Source: Gemmatimonadaceae bacterium (GTDB lineage: Bacteria; Gemmatimonadota; Gemmatimonadetes; Gemmatimonadales; Gemmatimonadaceae). From it: DNA of 64,000 bases. A program made the position numbers and the translations under genes. Under the pieces are notes generated by a model that saw only the letters and a program-made list of their open reading frames with translations, was not told the origin of the DNA and did not search any database. Location of the stretch: assembly GCA_016720905.1 (NCBI GenBank), contig JADKJT010000016.1, positions 62,001-126,000 of the forward strand. The letters run 5' to 3'. Below are positions 45,904-53,982 of the stretch, one piece after another. How positions within the stretch are numbered: the first letter of the stretch is position 1; each line of letters opens with the position of its first letter.

Positions 45904-48735
45904 CTACACCAATCCGTGGGCGACCTTGCTGCGCTGCTCCTGCGCCTTGAAGGCACCAAAACGCGGTAGGAATTTGTCCCAGTCGATGATGTGCGCATCG
46001 ATTTCGGGACCATCGATGCACGCATGTTTGCGCACCATCACGCCGTCAAGAATCACCGGCACCATGCAGGCACCGCACATGCCCGTCGCGTCCACCATGA
46101 TCGAGTTGAGACTGGCAATGGTCCGCACACCATACGGTCGCGTGAGATCGCTCACCGCGCGCATCATGAGCGGCGGACCAATGGCCACCACCTCGGCGAT
46201 CCGTCGACCCTTGCTCGTCACGTCCGCCTTCAGGATCTCGTCCAACGGTCCGGTGACGAAACCCTTCACCCCGAACGTGCCGTCATTCGACGTGTAGATC
46301 ACGTCCAGTTGTTCGCCGTACTCTGCCTGGAGCCGCCCCACCCGCTCCTGCTCACCGGTCCAGAACAACAGGTTGGCCGAGCGGAAGCCGGCAATCAGTG
46401 TGACGTGATGGCCCATCCGCAGGTGCTCCCGCATGATCGGATACACGGGTGGCAGCCCCACGCCACCGGCCACGAACACGACCGTTTCATCGGCCGCATG
46501 CGCGTGCAGCTCGCTGGCGCGACCAAGCGGCCCGGCAATGCCGGCAAACGACTCGCCAACCGCCATCTTGTTCATCAGCATTGAGCTCGTACCCATCCCC
46601 TGAATCACGAGATCAATCGTGCCGGCCTCGGTGTCCCAATCGGCCAGCGTGAGTGGCACCAGTTCGCCGTCTTCCCACGCCAGTACGCGCACGAATTGAC
46701 CAGCCTTCGCTGACGCCGCAATGAGCGGCGCGCGCACCGTGAACTCCACAATGCCACCGGCCAGGTCGACTTTGTTCACGATGGTCTGACTGGCCTGTCC
46801 GAGTTCGGTGTAGCGTGCTGCCCTTTCCACGCGCTCCTTGATCTCTTCAGCAGAGAAGGGAATCGCCCCGACAATCTCCCGCGCCGCGGCCTGTCCATCA
46901 CCTGCCGCACGAATGGCCGTGGAACCGCCGCGCGCCGCATCGCCACCGGTGTACACGTCGGCAATCGACGTGCGCTGCGAGCCCGGCTCCAGTTCGATGG
47001 TGCCCCACTTCGACGTCTTGAGCCCCGGCTCCGCGTCGGTCATGATCGGGTTGGCCTTGTTGCCCAACGCCATGATCACCAGGTCCACCGGCACCCGCTC
47101 CGTGTTCCCTGTTGCGATCGGACTACGTCGACCGGTCTTGTCCGGCGGGCCGAGTTCGTTGACCTCGAGCACGGCATGACTGATGAAGTTCGTCACGGCA
47201 TCGCCAATGAACTCGATTGGCGTGCGCAATGCCTTGAGCTGAATGCCTTCTTCCAGCGCGTGATGCAACTCCTCCTTGCGCGCCGGCATTTCCGACTGCG
47301 TACGACGATAGACAATCGTGACATTGGCGCCGAGTCGGCGTGCGGTCCGCGCGGCATCCATGGCCGTGTTGCCGCCGCCAATCACGAAGACTTCCTTGCC
47401 GTTGGTGTCGGGCAACGGCGTTTCGTACTTGTCGTCGATGGCGCGCATCAGATTCACGCGCGTCAGGAACTCATTCGCCGACATTACGCCCAGCAGGTGC
47501 TCGCCCGGCACATTCATGAACGTAGGCAAACCGGCGCCAGTGCCCACGAAGATCTTCCAGAAGCCCGCCGCCTTGAGGTCGTCCAGCGTAGCGGTCTTGC
47601 CCACCACGAAGTTGCGCACGAAACGACCGCCCAGCCGCGTGATCTTGTTGACCACGTCGTCAATCAGTTCGTTGGGCAGCCGGAATTCAGGAATGCCGTA
47701 GCGCAGCACACCGCCCAGCTCATGAAACGCCTCGAACACGGTGACGGGGAATCCTTCCACGGCCAGCAGATACGCGTTGATCAGCCCCGACGGGCCTGAT
47801 CCCACCACCGCAATGGGTGGCTTGTCGCCGCGCACCCAGGGACTCACCACGCCGGCGAATCGCGGTGAGATGTCCGGGTTCACCAGTTTGTCGCGCTGCG
47901 GCAGATACCACTCCAGTTGACCAATCTCGATGGGTCGCTTGGTGTGCGCGCACACGCTCTGGCATTGCAACTCCTGCGGACACACGCGGCCGGTCACATT
48001 GGGAAGCGGGTTGCATCCCTCAATCAGCTCCAGCGCCTGCCGGAACTTGCCCTGACCCAGCAAGTCCAGCATCTCGGGAATGTGGATCTTGACCGGACAG
48101 CCGCCCTTGGGCTCGGGTTTGCCATGCACCAGGACACCCAGTTCGCATGGCCGATCCTGACACTGCTTGTCCCGCAGCACTTCAAGCCACACGAACAGCT
48201 CGACCTCGCGCGCCGAGTAGCCCACGTTCATGTAGCCCAGATAGCCCTGATTCACCAGCTCAAAGTCGTGTGAACGCTGTTCGGCGGGACGGATGTATGG
48301 TGGAATGTAGGCATCGCTTGGCCAACCCACCGACAGTCCTTTGAACATCGGGTACCGATCCGACAGATGCTCGTCGATGGCCTTGATGAACTTGCGCTTG
48401 AACTTGAGCGGCATTGCCCACAAAAAGCGCAACAGGATGGTGCTCATCTCATCGTCGCGCACCAGCAGGTTCCAGATGGTGCTCGTGAATGCCGCGCCCA
48501 GCGCATCCTGCTGGAATTCCCACGCAATGGCCTGCACGCCGTCGGCCACAAACATGCTGCGCAGCGACGTCGGGTCGGCCAGCAGTCGCTTCTTCAGCAA
48601 CTCGATCTGCTTCTGGAAGAGGCTGACGGCATCGGTATGCTCAAGCTCTTCCAGCTGGCTGCGCGTCGCCTCCAGCGTGCGCGTGCTCTGCGCATACTGT
48701 TCCAGCTCGTCCTGCACCGGCAGCACTCGGCTCAT
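45904..48735 (-). CDS. One-chain NfnB-NfnA fusion oxidoreductase with extra N-terminal domain
   Basis: 943 residues from ATG 48735, which overlaps the upstream stop (ATGA). Residues ~1-185 are a helical domain unknown to me. ~185-650 are an NfnB/GltD-type module: GRVCPQELQCQSVC, FAD site VVGSGPSGLINAYLL, HELGGVLRYGIPEFRLP, NAD(P) site VIGGGNTAMDAARTAR. ~660-943 are an NfnA-type module: FAD barrel (PLTLADWDTEAGTIDLV), nucleotide site (FVAGGVGLPPVYPIM) and [2Fe-2S] cysteines in ATGMCGACMVP and KHACIDGP. The first cluster motif is altered: the partner NfnB has ERCLMCPDQPC, this has LRDKQCQDRPC, and the last Cys (GGCPV) comes after a ~12-residue insert. It sits in one operon with the one-chain oxidoreductase, so it should link that enzyme to NAD(P). 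Confidence 0.85.
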   Translation of the reverse strand: MSRVLPVQDELEQYAQSTRTLEATRSQLEELEHTDAVSLFQKQIELLKKRLLADPTSLRSMFVADGVQAIAWEFQQDALGAAFTSTIWNLLVRDDEMSTILLRFLWAMPLKFKRKFIKAIDEHLSDRYPMFKGLSVGWPSDAYIPPYIRPAEQRSHDFELVNQGYLGYMNVGYSAREVELFVWLEVLRDKQCQDRPCELGVLVHGKPEPKGGCPVKIHIPEMLDLLGQGKFRQALELIEGCNPLPNVTGRVCPQELQCQSVCAHTKRPIEIGQLEWYLPQRDKLVNPDISPRFAGVVSPWVRGDKPPIAVVGSGPSGLINAYLLAVEGFPVTVFEAFHELGGVLRYGIPEFRLPNELIDDVVNKITRLGGRFVRNFVVGKTATLDDLKAAGFWKIFVGTGAGLPTFMNVPGEHLLGVMSANEFLTRVNLMRAIDDKYETPLPDTNGKEVFVIGGGNTAMDAARTARRLGANVTIVYRRTQSEMPARKEELHHALEEGIQLKALRTPIEFIGDAVTNFISHAVLEVNELGPPDKTGRRSPIATGNTERVPVDLVIMALGNKANPIMTDAEPGLKTSKWGTIELEPGSQRTSIADVYTGGDAARGGSTAIRAAGDGQAAAREIVGAIPFSAEEIKERVERAARYTELGQASQTIVNKVDLAGGIVEFTVRAPLIAASAKAGQFVRVLAWEDGELVPLTLADWDTEAGTIDLVIQGMGTSSMLMNKMAVGESFAGIAGPLGRASELHAHAADETVVFVAGGVGLPPVYPIMREHLRMGHHVTLIAGFRSANLLFWTGEQERVGRLQAEYGEQLDVIYTSNDGTFGVKGFVTGPLDEILKADVTSKGRRIAEVVAIGPPLMMRAVSDLTRPYGVRTIASLNSIMVDATGMCGACMVPVILDGVMVRKHACIDGPEIDAHIIDWDKFLPRFGAFKAQEQRSKVAHGLV

Positions 48736-51700
48736 CGAATGATCTCCGAATCGCAATTGGCGGCCACGCGGGCGACACGCGCAACAAGGTCGGGCGTGAT
48801 GGTGACCCTCGAAAGCGCGCCCGGAATCATATGCGCGACGTCCTTGGTGACTCCGTCAACCACAATGCGGGTCTTCTCGAACAACTCGCTTACTTCCTGA
48901 TAGCAAGTCTTGCAGTTGGTGCAGAGCGCCACGTCTTCGTCGCGTAGCATGGGCAAGCCGGCCACGCCCGCCGCCGTGCTCGCCGATGCGGTCGGCACCG
49001 CGGCTACCGCCACCGCACCGGCGGCGGCAGTTGTCGCTCCGGCCATCGCGCGGCTTCCGCCAAAGGGCGATAACGCCGCCGCCAAACTGCCAGCCGGCGC
49101 GCTGGACGCCGCCGCCAGTTCACTCATCGCGCGCGCGATCACATCCAGTGACGACTCACGCTGCACGACCGATTCCTGATACCGCTGCTGCAGCGCCGCG
49201 ACTTCCACGTGATGCGCCGCATCCAACTTCTCCACCTGACGTCCCGCCAGAATCTGCAGCGTGCGCCAGTACTTCCGGCGCTCTTCCACCAGGTGAACGA
49301 TTGTGTTGGAGACCTCCATGCGAATCAGCTGCTTCTCATCGTCCGTCGCGAACACGAACGGCGTCTTGCCAACCCGATCCAGCGCCGACAGCGTGACGTA
49401 TTCGTGAATAGGCACCGCACGCGCACCTGGTGACAGCAGGCGGAATTGCTTCCGGAAGCGCGTTTCCTCCTGTGCAAACGTGGCCGGGGTGAGTGGCACC
49501 GGCAGCAACTTGGTTTCGCCGTTCTCGACGTACTCGAGCGAACTGGTGGTCCAGTCCTGATCGAGGTCCGGGTTGCCTTCCAGCGAAAAGCGCCCGTACA
49601 AATCGTTCCCGCGACGCGGGTCGTGCACGAACACCGGATTCATGCGGCTTTCCACGGCGAGTCGCGACCGTTGGCTCGCCGCCGCGTCGGCAATGCCGTG
49701 CTCGGCCTGACAAGGCGTATAGACGTCCAGCACGGCCGGTGATGCGGAGTAATTGAGATACTCCATCACGTTCTTCAGGAAATGCCCCTGCAGCGACGTG
49801 GACGTTTGCACGACAAATACGTTCGGATGGAACGCGGCGATCAGCCCGAGTTCCTTGCGATCTTCCTGCTTGCCCGCATGTGCGGCGCCAAAGCGTGTCA
49901 GATCGGAGTCCTGCCCCGTGAGGCTGGCGGTCGACGTCTGTCCACCGGTGTTGGAGTACACACCGGTGTTGAGCACCACCACCTTGATCGGCGTACTGGT
50001 GGTGAGTAGCCGAGACAGTGCGCCAAAGCCAATGTCGTACGTGGCGCCGTCGCCACCCATGCTGACAACAGTTGGCAGCAGCGCCAACTCCTGCGGCGTG
50101 AACTGATTCCAACCAAAGAAGCGCAGCGCCTGGTCGTGTACCGTCGGATCGTAGGCGTTGTCGAGTTCCAACCGCGCGACGCGCAGCGCCTTGATGTCGT
50201 CCAGGGCGGCCGCCGCTATGCCTTCGAACAGCCCCTTCGCCACTGCCGGTGTGTCCTGGAACAGACTGTTCACCCACGGATCGTTGTACGGATTGAATGG
50301 GAACGTCGAGGCATACACACTGCTGCACCCGGTGGCATTGGCGATCACCGCCGACGCGGGACCGTTGCCTGTGGGTCCGCTTTCCAGCAGGTAGAGCCGC
50401 TTCTCCAGGGTCTCGATGGCGCGTGCAATGCGCTCCGCACGCGTGGGGTCATCGAGCACCGTCGGTCGTTTCGCATGCAGTCGGCCAATCAGGGCATCCA
50501 GCTCGCGGATGTGTTCCTTGCGGCGCTTGGCGTGGATGGCGTGGTTGAGCGAGGTGACGAGGCGAATGGCCGTGACTTCACCGCAGCCGCGACAGGCGCC
50601 ATGCCCGCCGGTGGTGGCATAGTAGTTGGCGCGCGCCAGCATCATGCGTTTGATGTCGCCGCCTTCCTTGACGGCGGTGTCGACGAAGCGGGTGGGCGTG
50701 TCGGCGGTCTGGCTCAGGAATTCAAAGCGCGCCTGCAGCGTTTCAAGGATCGTGGCGTCCTGCACGCGCGGCTGCAGGGCACCCGGGCCGCACACGTCGA
50801 TGCACTCCATGCAGCCACTGCACTTCCACGGGTCGATGGCCAGCGAGAAGAGACCGCCGGCACCCGCCTTTTCCTTCTCCATGGCGTCGAAGAACGGTCG
50901 AGTGCGCGCCACTGGATATGTCGACAGCACGTCAACCAGTCGGCCGAGATTGCGCTTGAGCGTGGGACTGTCGTCGGTATCGACGCTGGCCGCCGCCTCA
51001 GCAACGGCCGCATGCAACGGCCGAGTGTCCTTGCTGGCGCGGTAGAGCTCACGCACCGCCGCGCTCAATCCATGCACCTGTTCGCGCAGGGCTATGCGCT
51101 GCGGCTCGGCTATGTCCAGCTGTTTGATACCCGTCAGCAGCAGGTCGTGAATGTCGTGCACCGTATTGGGGATGGCCGCATCGGGGCACACCAGCGTGCA
51201 TTCCATGCACCCGGTGCATTGATCGGCCAGGAACTCCGGGACTTCGCGTCGGAACAGGCCCTTGTCCTTCCAGGCGGCGCTGCCGGCCGGGATGAACATT
51301 CCCGTGCCAGGCAGCACCGGCGATTCGCCAATGGTGCCATCGCGGAATGGCGCACCGATCATCTGTTCGTAGTAGTCGGGGTCGAACATCCCCTCATTGG
51401 GCGCGCATCCGTTGTGACGACACATGCCCGCCGAGATGGCGATGGTGCGGCGCGCCTTCGTGGCCACCTGCGTTTCGAGCTCAGCGAATTCGGGTGCGTC
51501 GTACTCCACGCGCTGCACGGCCTCCAGCCCTTCTGCCATCACGGAGAGGTTGCCTTCCACCACCGCGCCGCCTTTGGACCCGAACTTCTTGGAGATCTGT
51601 TTGCGGATCTTGTCGAGCAACACGTCGCGTGGTGCGTCCGCTGCAATGCGGTCCACATGGCCGCACACTGCGCCAATGAACGCGATCCCCATCATGCGGG

Positions 51701-51962
51701 TCTCAAGTTCGGGCGTGGGCGCATGGCGCTTGGCCACCGCAAAGCCGTCGAGAATGAAGAAGCGGATGTGTCGCGCACGAATAGTCTTGCGCGCCTGCTC
51801 GGGCAGTTCCTTCCACACCTCAATCGGCGACAACGTGGACTGCAACACGAACGTGCCGCCGTCAATCAGGCCGCGCAGCGGATTGGTGTGACTAAACACT
51901 TTGTGATCGGGTGAGATCACAATCTCCACGTCTTCCAGTTCCGCATTGGTGAGCTTCACCAA
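48732..51962 (-). CDS. One-chain PFOR-type 2-oxoacid oxidoreductase, C-terminal part with tethered ferredoxin-like domain
   Basis: This frame continues the gene at 53749 after a one-base shift; in-frame sequence begins at 51992. Numbering from its GTG at 51962: gamma domain ~1-225; first ferredoxin motif CTGCMECTLVCP (249-260); a helical insert of about 115 residues; second motif CSGCMECIDVCGP (381-392); TPP domain with GACRGCGE (Cys 457, 460), TGNGPASAVIANATGCSS, GGDGATYDIGFGAL (637-639 = GDG), VYSNTGGQTSTAS and TPCQAEHG; then ~160 residues without counterpart in NifJ, an Ala/Ser-rich linker (~950-1005) and a monocluster ferredoxin-like domain (C1014, C1017, C1020, C1070). Known NifJ enzymes have ~1200 residues; this one reconstructs to ~1672. 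It should oxidise pyruvate or a related 2-oxoacid to acyl-CoA. Confidence 0.85.
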   Translation of the reverse strand: MVKLTNAELEDVEIVISPDHKVFSHTNPLRGLIDGGTFVLQSTLSPIEVWKELPEQARKTIRARHIRFFILDGFAVAKRHAPTPELETRMMGIAFIGAVCGHVDRIAADAPRDVLLDKIRKQISKKFGSKGGAVVEGNLSVMAEGLEAVQRVEYDAPEFAELETQVATKARRTIAISAGMCRHNGCAPNEGMFDPDYYEQMIGAPFRDGTIGESPVLPGTGMFIPAGSAAWKDKGLFRREVPEFLADQCTGCMECTLVCPDAAIPNTVHDIHDLLLTGIKQLDIAEPQRIALREQVHGLSAAVRELYRASKDTRPLHAAVAEAAASVDTDDSPTLKRNLGRLVDVLSTYPVARTRPFFDAMEKEKAGAGGLFSLAIDPWKCSGCMECIDVCGPGALQPRVQDATILETLQARFEFLSQTADTPTRFVDTAVKEGGDIKRMMLARANYYATTGGHGACRGCGEVTAIRLVTSLNHAIHAKRRKEHIRELDALIGRLHAKRPTVLDDPTRAERIARAIETLEKRLYLLESGPTGNGPASAVIANATGCSSVYASTFPFNPYNDPWVNSLFQDTPAVAKGLFEGIAAAALDDIKALRVARLELDNAYDPTVHDQALRFFGWNQFTPQELALLPTVVSMGGDGATYDIGFGALSRLLTTSTPIKVVVLNTGVYSNTGGQTSTASLTGQDSDLTRFGAAHAGKQEDRKELGLIAAFHPNVFVVQTSTSLQGHFLKNVMEYLNYSASPAVLDVYTPCQAEHGIADAAASQRSRLAVESRMNPVFVHDPRRGNDLYGRFSLEGNPDLDQDWTTSSLEYVENGETKLLPVPLTPATFAQEETRFRKQFRLLSPGARAVPIHEYVTLSALDRVGKTPFVFATDDEKQLIRMEVSNTIVHLVEERRKYWRTLQILAGRQVEKLDAAHHVEVAALQQRYQESVVQRESSLDVIARAMSELAAASSAPAGSLAAALSPFGGSRAMAGATTAAAGAVAVAAVPTASASTAAGVAGLPMLRDEDVALCTNCKTCYQEVSELFEKTRIVVDGVTKDVAHMIPGALSRVTITPDLVARVARVAANCDSEIIR

Positions 51963-53749
51963 TTCCGGACTGAGCGTGATGTAATAGTTGGTGGGGCACC
52001 GCTCTTTTCCGAGCCGTACTTGGGCGCGGCTTTCGAATGCAGATCCAGCGCGCCGGCCAGAATGTCGGTGATGAGTTTGCCCGTGGCGATGGTGCCATAG
52101 CCTCCCACCGAATGGAACCGAATACGAAACGCCTCCGGCGGCAGCAGTCGCGGATTGGGCTCCGTTTCCAGTGCCATGAGTTCCGTTTCCGGATACGCGA
52201 CTCGCAACCGGTCTTGCAACGCGGCCAACGACGGCGACGGGTTCTTGGCAAAGAACTGCGAACCCAGATACACGAAGGGCGCGTTGGTGGTCTCCATGTT
52301 CTTGTAGGCCGCCACCAGATGGCGCGGCTGCAAGTCATGCGCGCCCAGTCCGAAAATGGCCGTCGTCATCTTGGGCAGTGTTTCAATGACGGGAATGCCC
52401 GGATGACGAATGCCGCTGGCATTCTCTACGCCCTTGAAGAGGGCCTGCGTAACCAGACTGGCCAGCGCCGTCACATCCGACCGTTCCAGCACGGTAACCG
52501 CCTTCTTGCCGCGCAGTGCTTCCACCAACTCCGCTTCGGGAAACGGCTGCAGCAACTTCACCGAGACCACGCCCACCTTCTTCCCCTGACTGCGCAGATA
52601 GGTGGCCACGGCCTCGGCATCGTCCGTGACGGAACCCAAACCTACCAATACCGTTTCGGCGTCGTCGCACAGAAACGTGTTGATCGGCTTGTACGTGCGT
52701 CCGGTCAACTGTGCGTACTCGGCCATGGCCTCGCGCACGAAATGCGGCACTTCGCTGACGAAGTGCGTGCGATGGTCTACCGAGCCGGCCTGGAAGTCCG
52801 CCTGATTCTGGACGCCGCCGGTGAGTCCGGGGTTGTTGATGTCCACCAGCGCCGGCACGCGCTGCCGGGTGCCCTTCTCGAAGGCATTGATCCACTGGCG
52901 TTTCCAAGGCGCCTGCAACTCCTCCGGACTCCACGCCAGCGTGGCGTCAATGCCGGCGCCCGTGTTGTCGCGCTCGATGGCGTCCGCGTTGGAGACCAGG
53001 TGCACAAGAATCTGCTCGTAGTGGCCCGGCGCGAGATCGGCGCGATGCCGGCCCAGGTATTGCTCCAACTGGTACACTCGTCCCTTGGCGCCAAACAGCA
53101 TTTCCTGTGCCACCGTCGGCGCCTTCATGCGACCTGACGGATCACCGAGAAAGACGCGCAGCAACTCGGGCTCGGGCATGAGCGCTTCGCTCATCATGTG
53201 ACTGGTGGCGAACCCGTCCATGGCGTTTGCCACCGGAATCAGTGACGTGGCGCTGACCTTGTATGAGATCGCCGCGAGATCGGCCGCTTCCTGCGGGTTG
53301 GAGCCAAACAGGATGGTGTAACCCGACTGCAGCAGCGCGTACACGTCATCGTGGCCGGCCATCACGTTCAGCGAGTGTTTGGACACCACGCGCGCGGCAA
53401 CCTGCAGCACAAATCCGCCCACCTTCTTGCCCACGGTGACGTAGTGCGATTCCATTCCGTAGAGAATGCCCTGGCTGGACGAGGCATTCGATACATACTT
53501 GCCACCGGTCAGGGCCGCGCCCAGGGCGCCACTCTGCGCGGAATGTTCACCTTCCGGTTCGAAGAAGAACGGGTGCTTGCCCCACACGTTGCAGCCGCCG
53601 GCGGCGCGGAACGCCTCGAAGAGCTCGGAAATTTCGGTAGAGGGGGTGATCGGATACCCGATGACGCCGCCACATACATGCCCCATCACTTCGGCTACGG
53701 CACCGTTGCCGTGGATGACCGTTTCGATGCCGGGGAATCGCACACTCAT
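51956..53749 (-). CDS. One-chain PFOR-type 2-oxoacid oxidoreductase, N-terminal part (frameshifted)
   Basis: The gene starts at ATG 53749 and encodes the alpha domain (VIGYPITPSTEISELFEAF; FFEPEGEHSAQSGALGAALTGG with the TPP-activating Glu; SNASSSQGILYGMESHYVTVG) and domain II (ETVLVGLGSVTDDAEAVATYL, VVSVKLLQPFPEAELVEAL, TVLERSDVTALAS). The beginning of the gamma domain follows (IRFHSVGGYGTIATGKLITD, KYGSEKSGAP). There it leaves the conserved frame; one extra base in the G-run 51993-51996 restores SGAPTNYYITLSPELVKLTN and joins it to the following frame as one 1672-residue enzyme. The organisation alpha-II-gamma-delta-beta is that of NifJ-type pyruvate:ferredoxin oxidoreductases. Confidence 0.82.
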   Translation of the reverse strand: MSVRFPGIETVIHGNGAVAEVMGHVCGGVIGYPITPSTEISELFEAFRAAGGCNVWGKHPFFFEPEGEHSAQSGALGAALTGGKYVSNASSSQGILYGMESHYVTVGKKVGGFVLQVAARVVSKHSLNVMAGHDDVYALLQSGYTILFGSNPQEAADLAAISYKVSATSLIPVANAMDGFATSHMMSEALMPEPELLRVFLGDPSGRMKAPTVAQEMLFGAKGRVYQLEQYLGRHRADLAPGHYEQILVHLVSNADAIERDNTGAGIDATLAWSPEELQAPWKRQWINAFEKGTRQRVPALVDINNPGLTGGVQNQADFQAGSVDHRTHFVSEVPHFVREAMAEYAQLTGRTYKPINTFLCDDAETVLVGLGSVTDDAEAVATYLRSQGKKVGVVSVKLLQPFPEAELVEALRGKKAVTVLERSDVTALASLVTQALFKGVENASGIRHPGIPVIETLPKMTTAIFGLGAHDLQPRHLVAAYKNMETTNAPFVYLGSQFFAKNPSPSLAALQDRLRVAYPETELMALETEPNPRLLPPEAFRIRFHSVGGYGTIATGKLITDILAGALDLHSKAAPKYGSEKSGAPPTITSRSVRNW

Positions 53750-53933
53750 AAGTCGTATCCGTGTCGAGGATTGTGTAATTACGATTCACGTATGCGCTGT
53801 GCGCGCAGCGCCGCAATAGGGCGAATTCCTGAGACGCGATGGCATTGTGATGACGATCATCGGTCTGGAGTTTCCGACAAAATCATGCGGATTCCTGGTT
53901 TGTCGGGTGTTCCCTGATGGATCGTACGAGTCG

Positions 53934-53955
53934 TCGTCGCACGTTATAGCGACGA
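53934..53955. promoter_or_regulatory. Inverted repeat in the divergent promoter region
   Basis: TCGTCGC (53934-53940) and GCGACGA (53949-53955) form a 7-bp palindrome around an 8-base loop. It lies 28 bases before the hydrolase start (53983) and within the 233-base space shared with the oxidoreductase operon (start 53749). It may be an operator or a leader hairpin. No T-tract follows. Confidence 0.3.
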
Positions 53956-53982
53956 GCCCGGCAGCACCCTGCCGATGTCCGG

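Noticed and set aside
50136..51914. A 592-codon open frame on the plus strand opposite the one-chain oxidoreductase
   Set aside because: It is antisense to a gene with strong family motifs; its composition (His/Arg-rich) is typical of a shadow frame in high-GC DNA.
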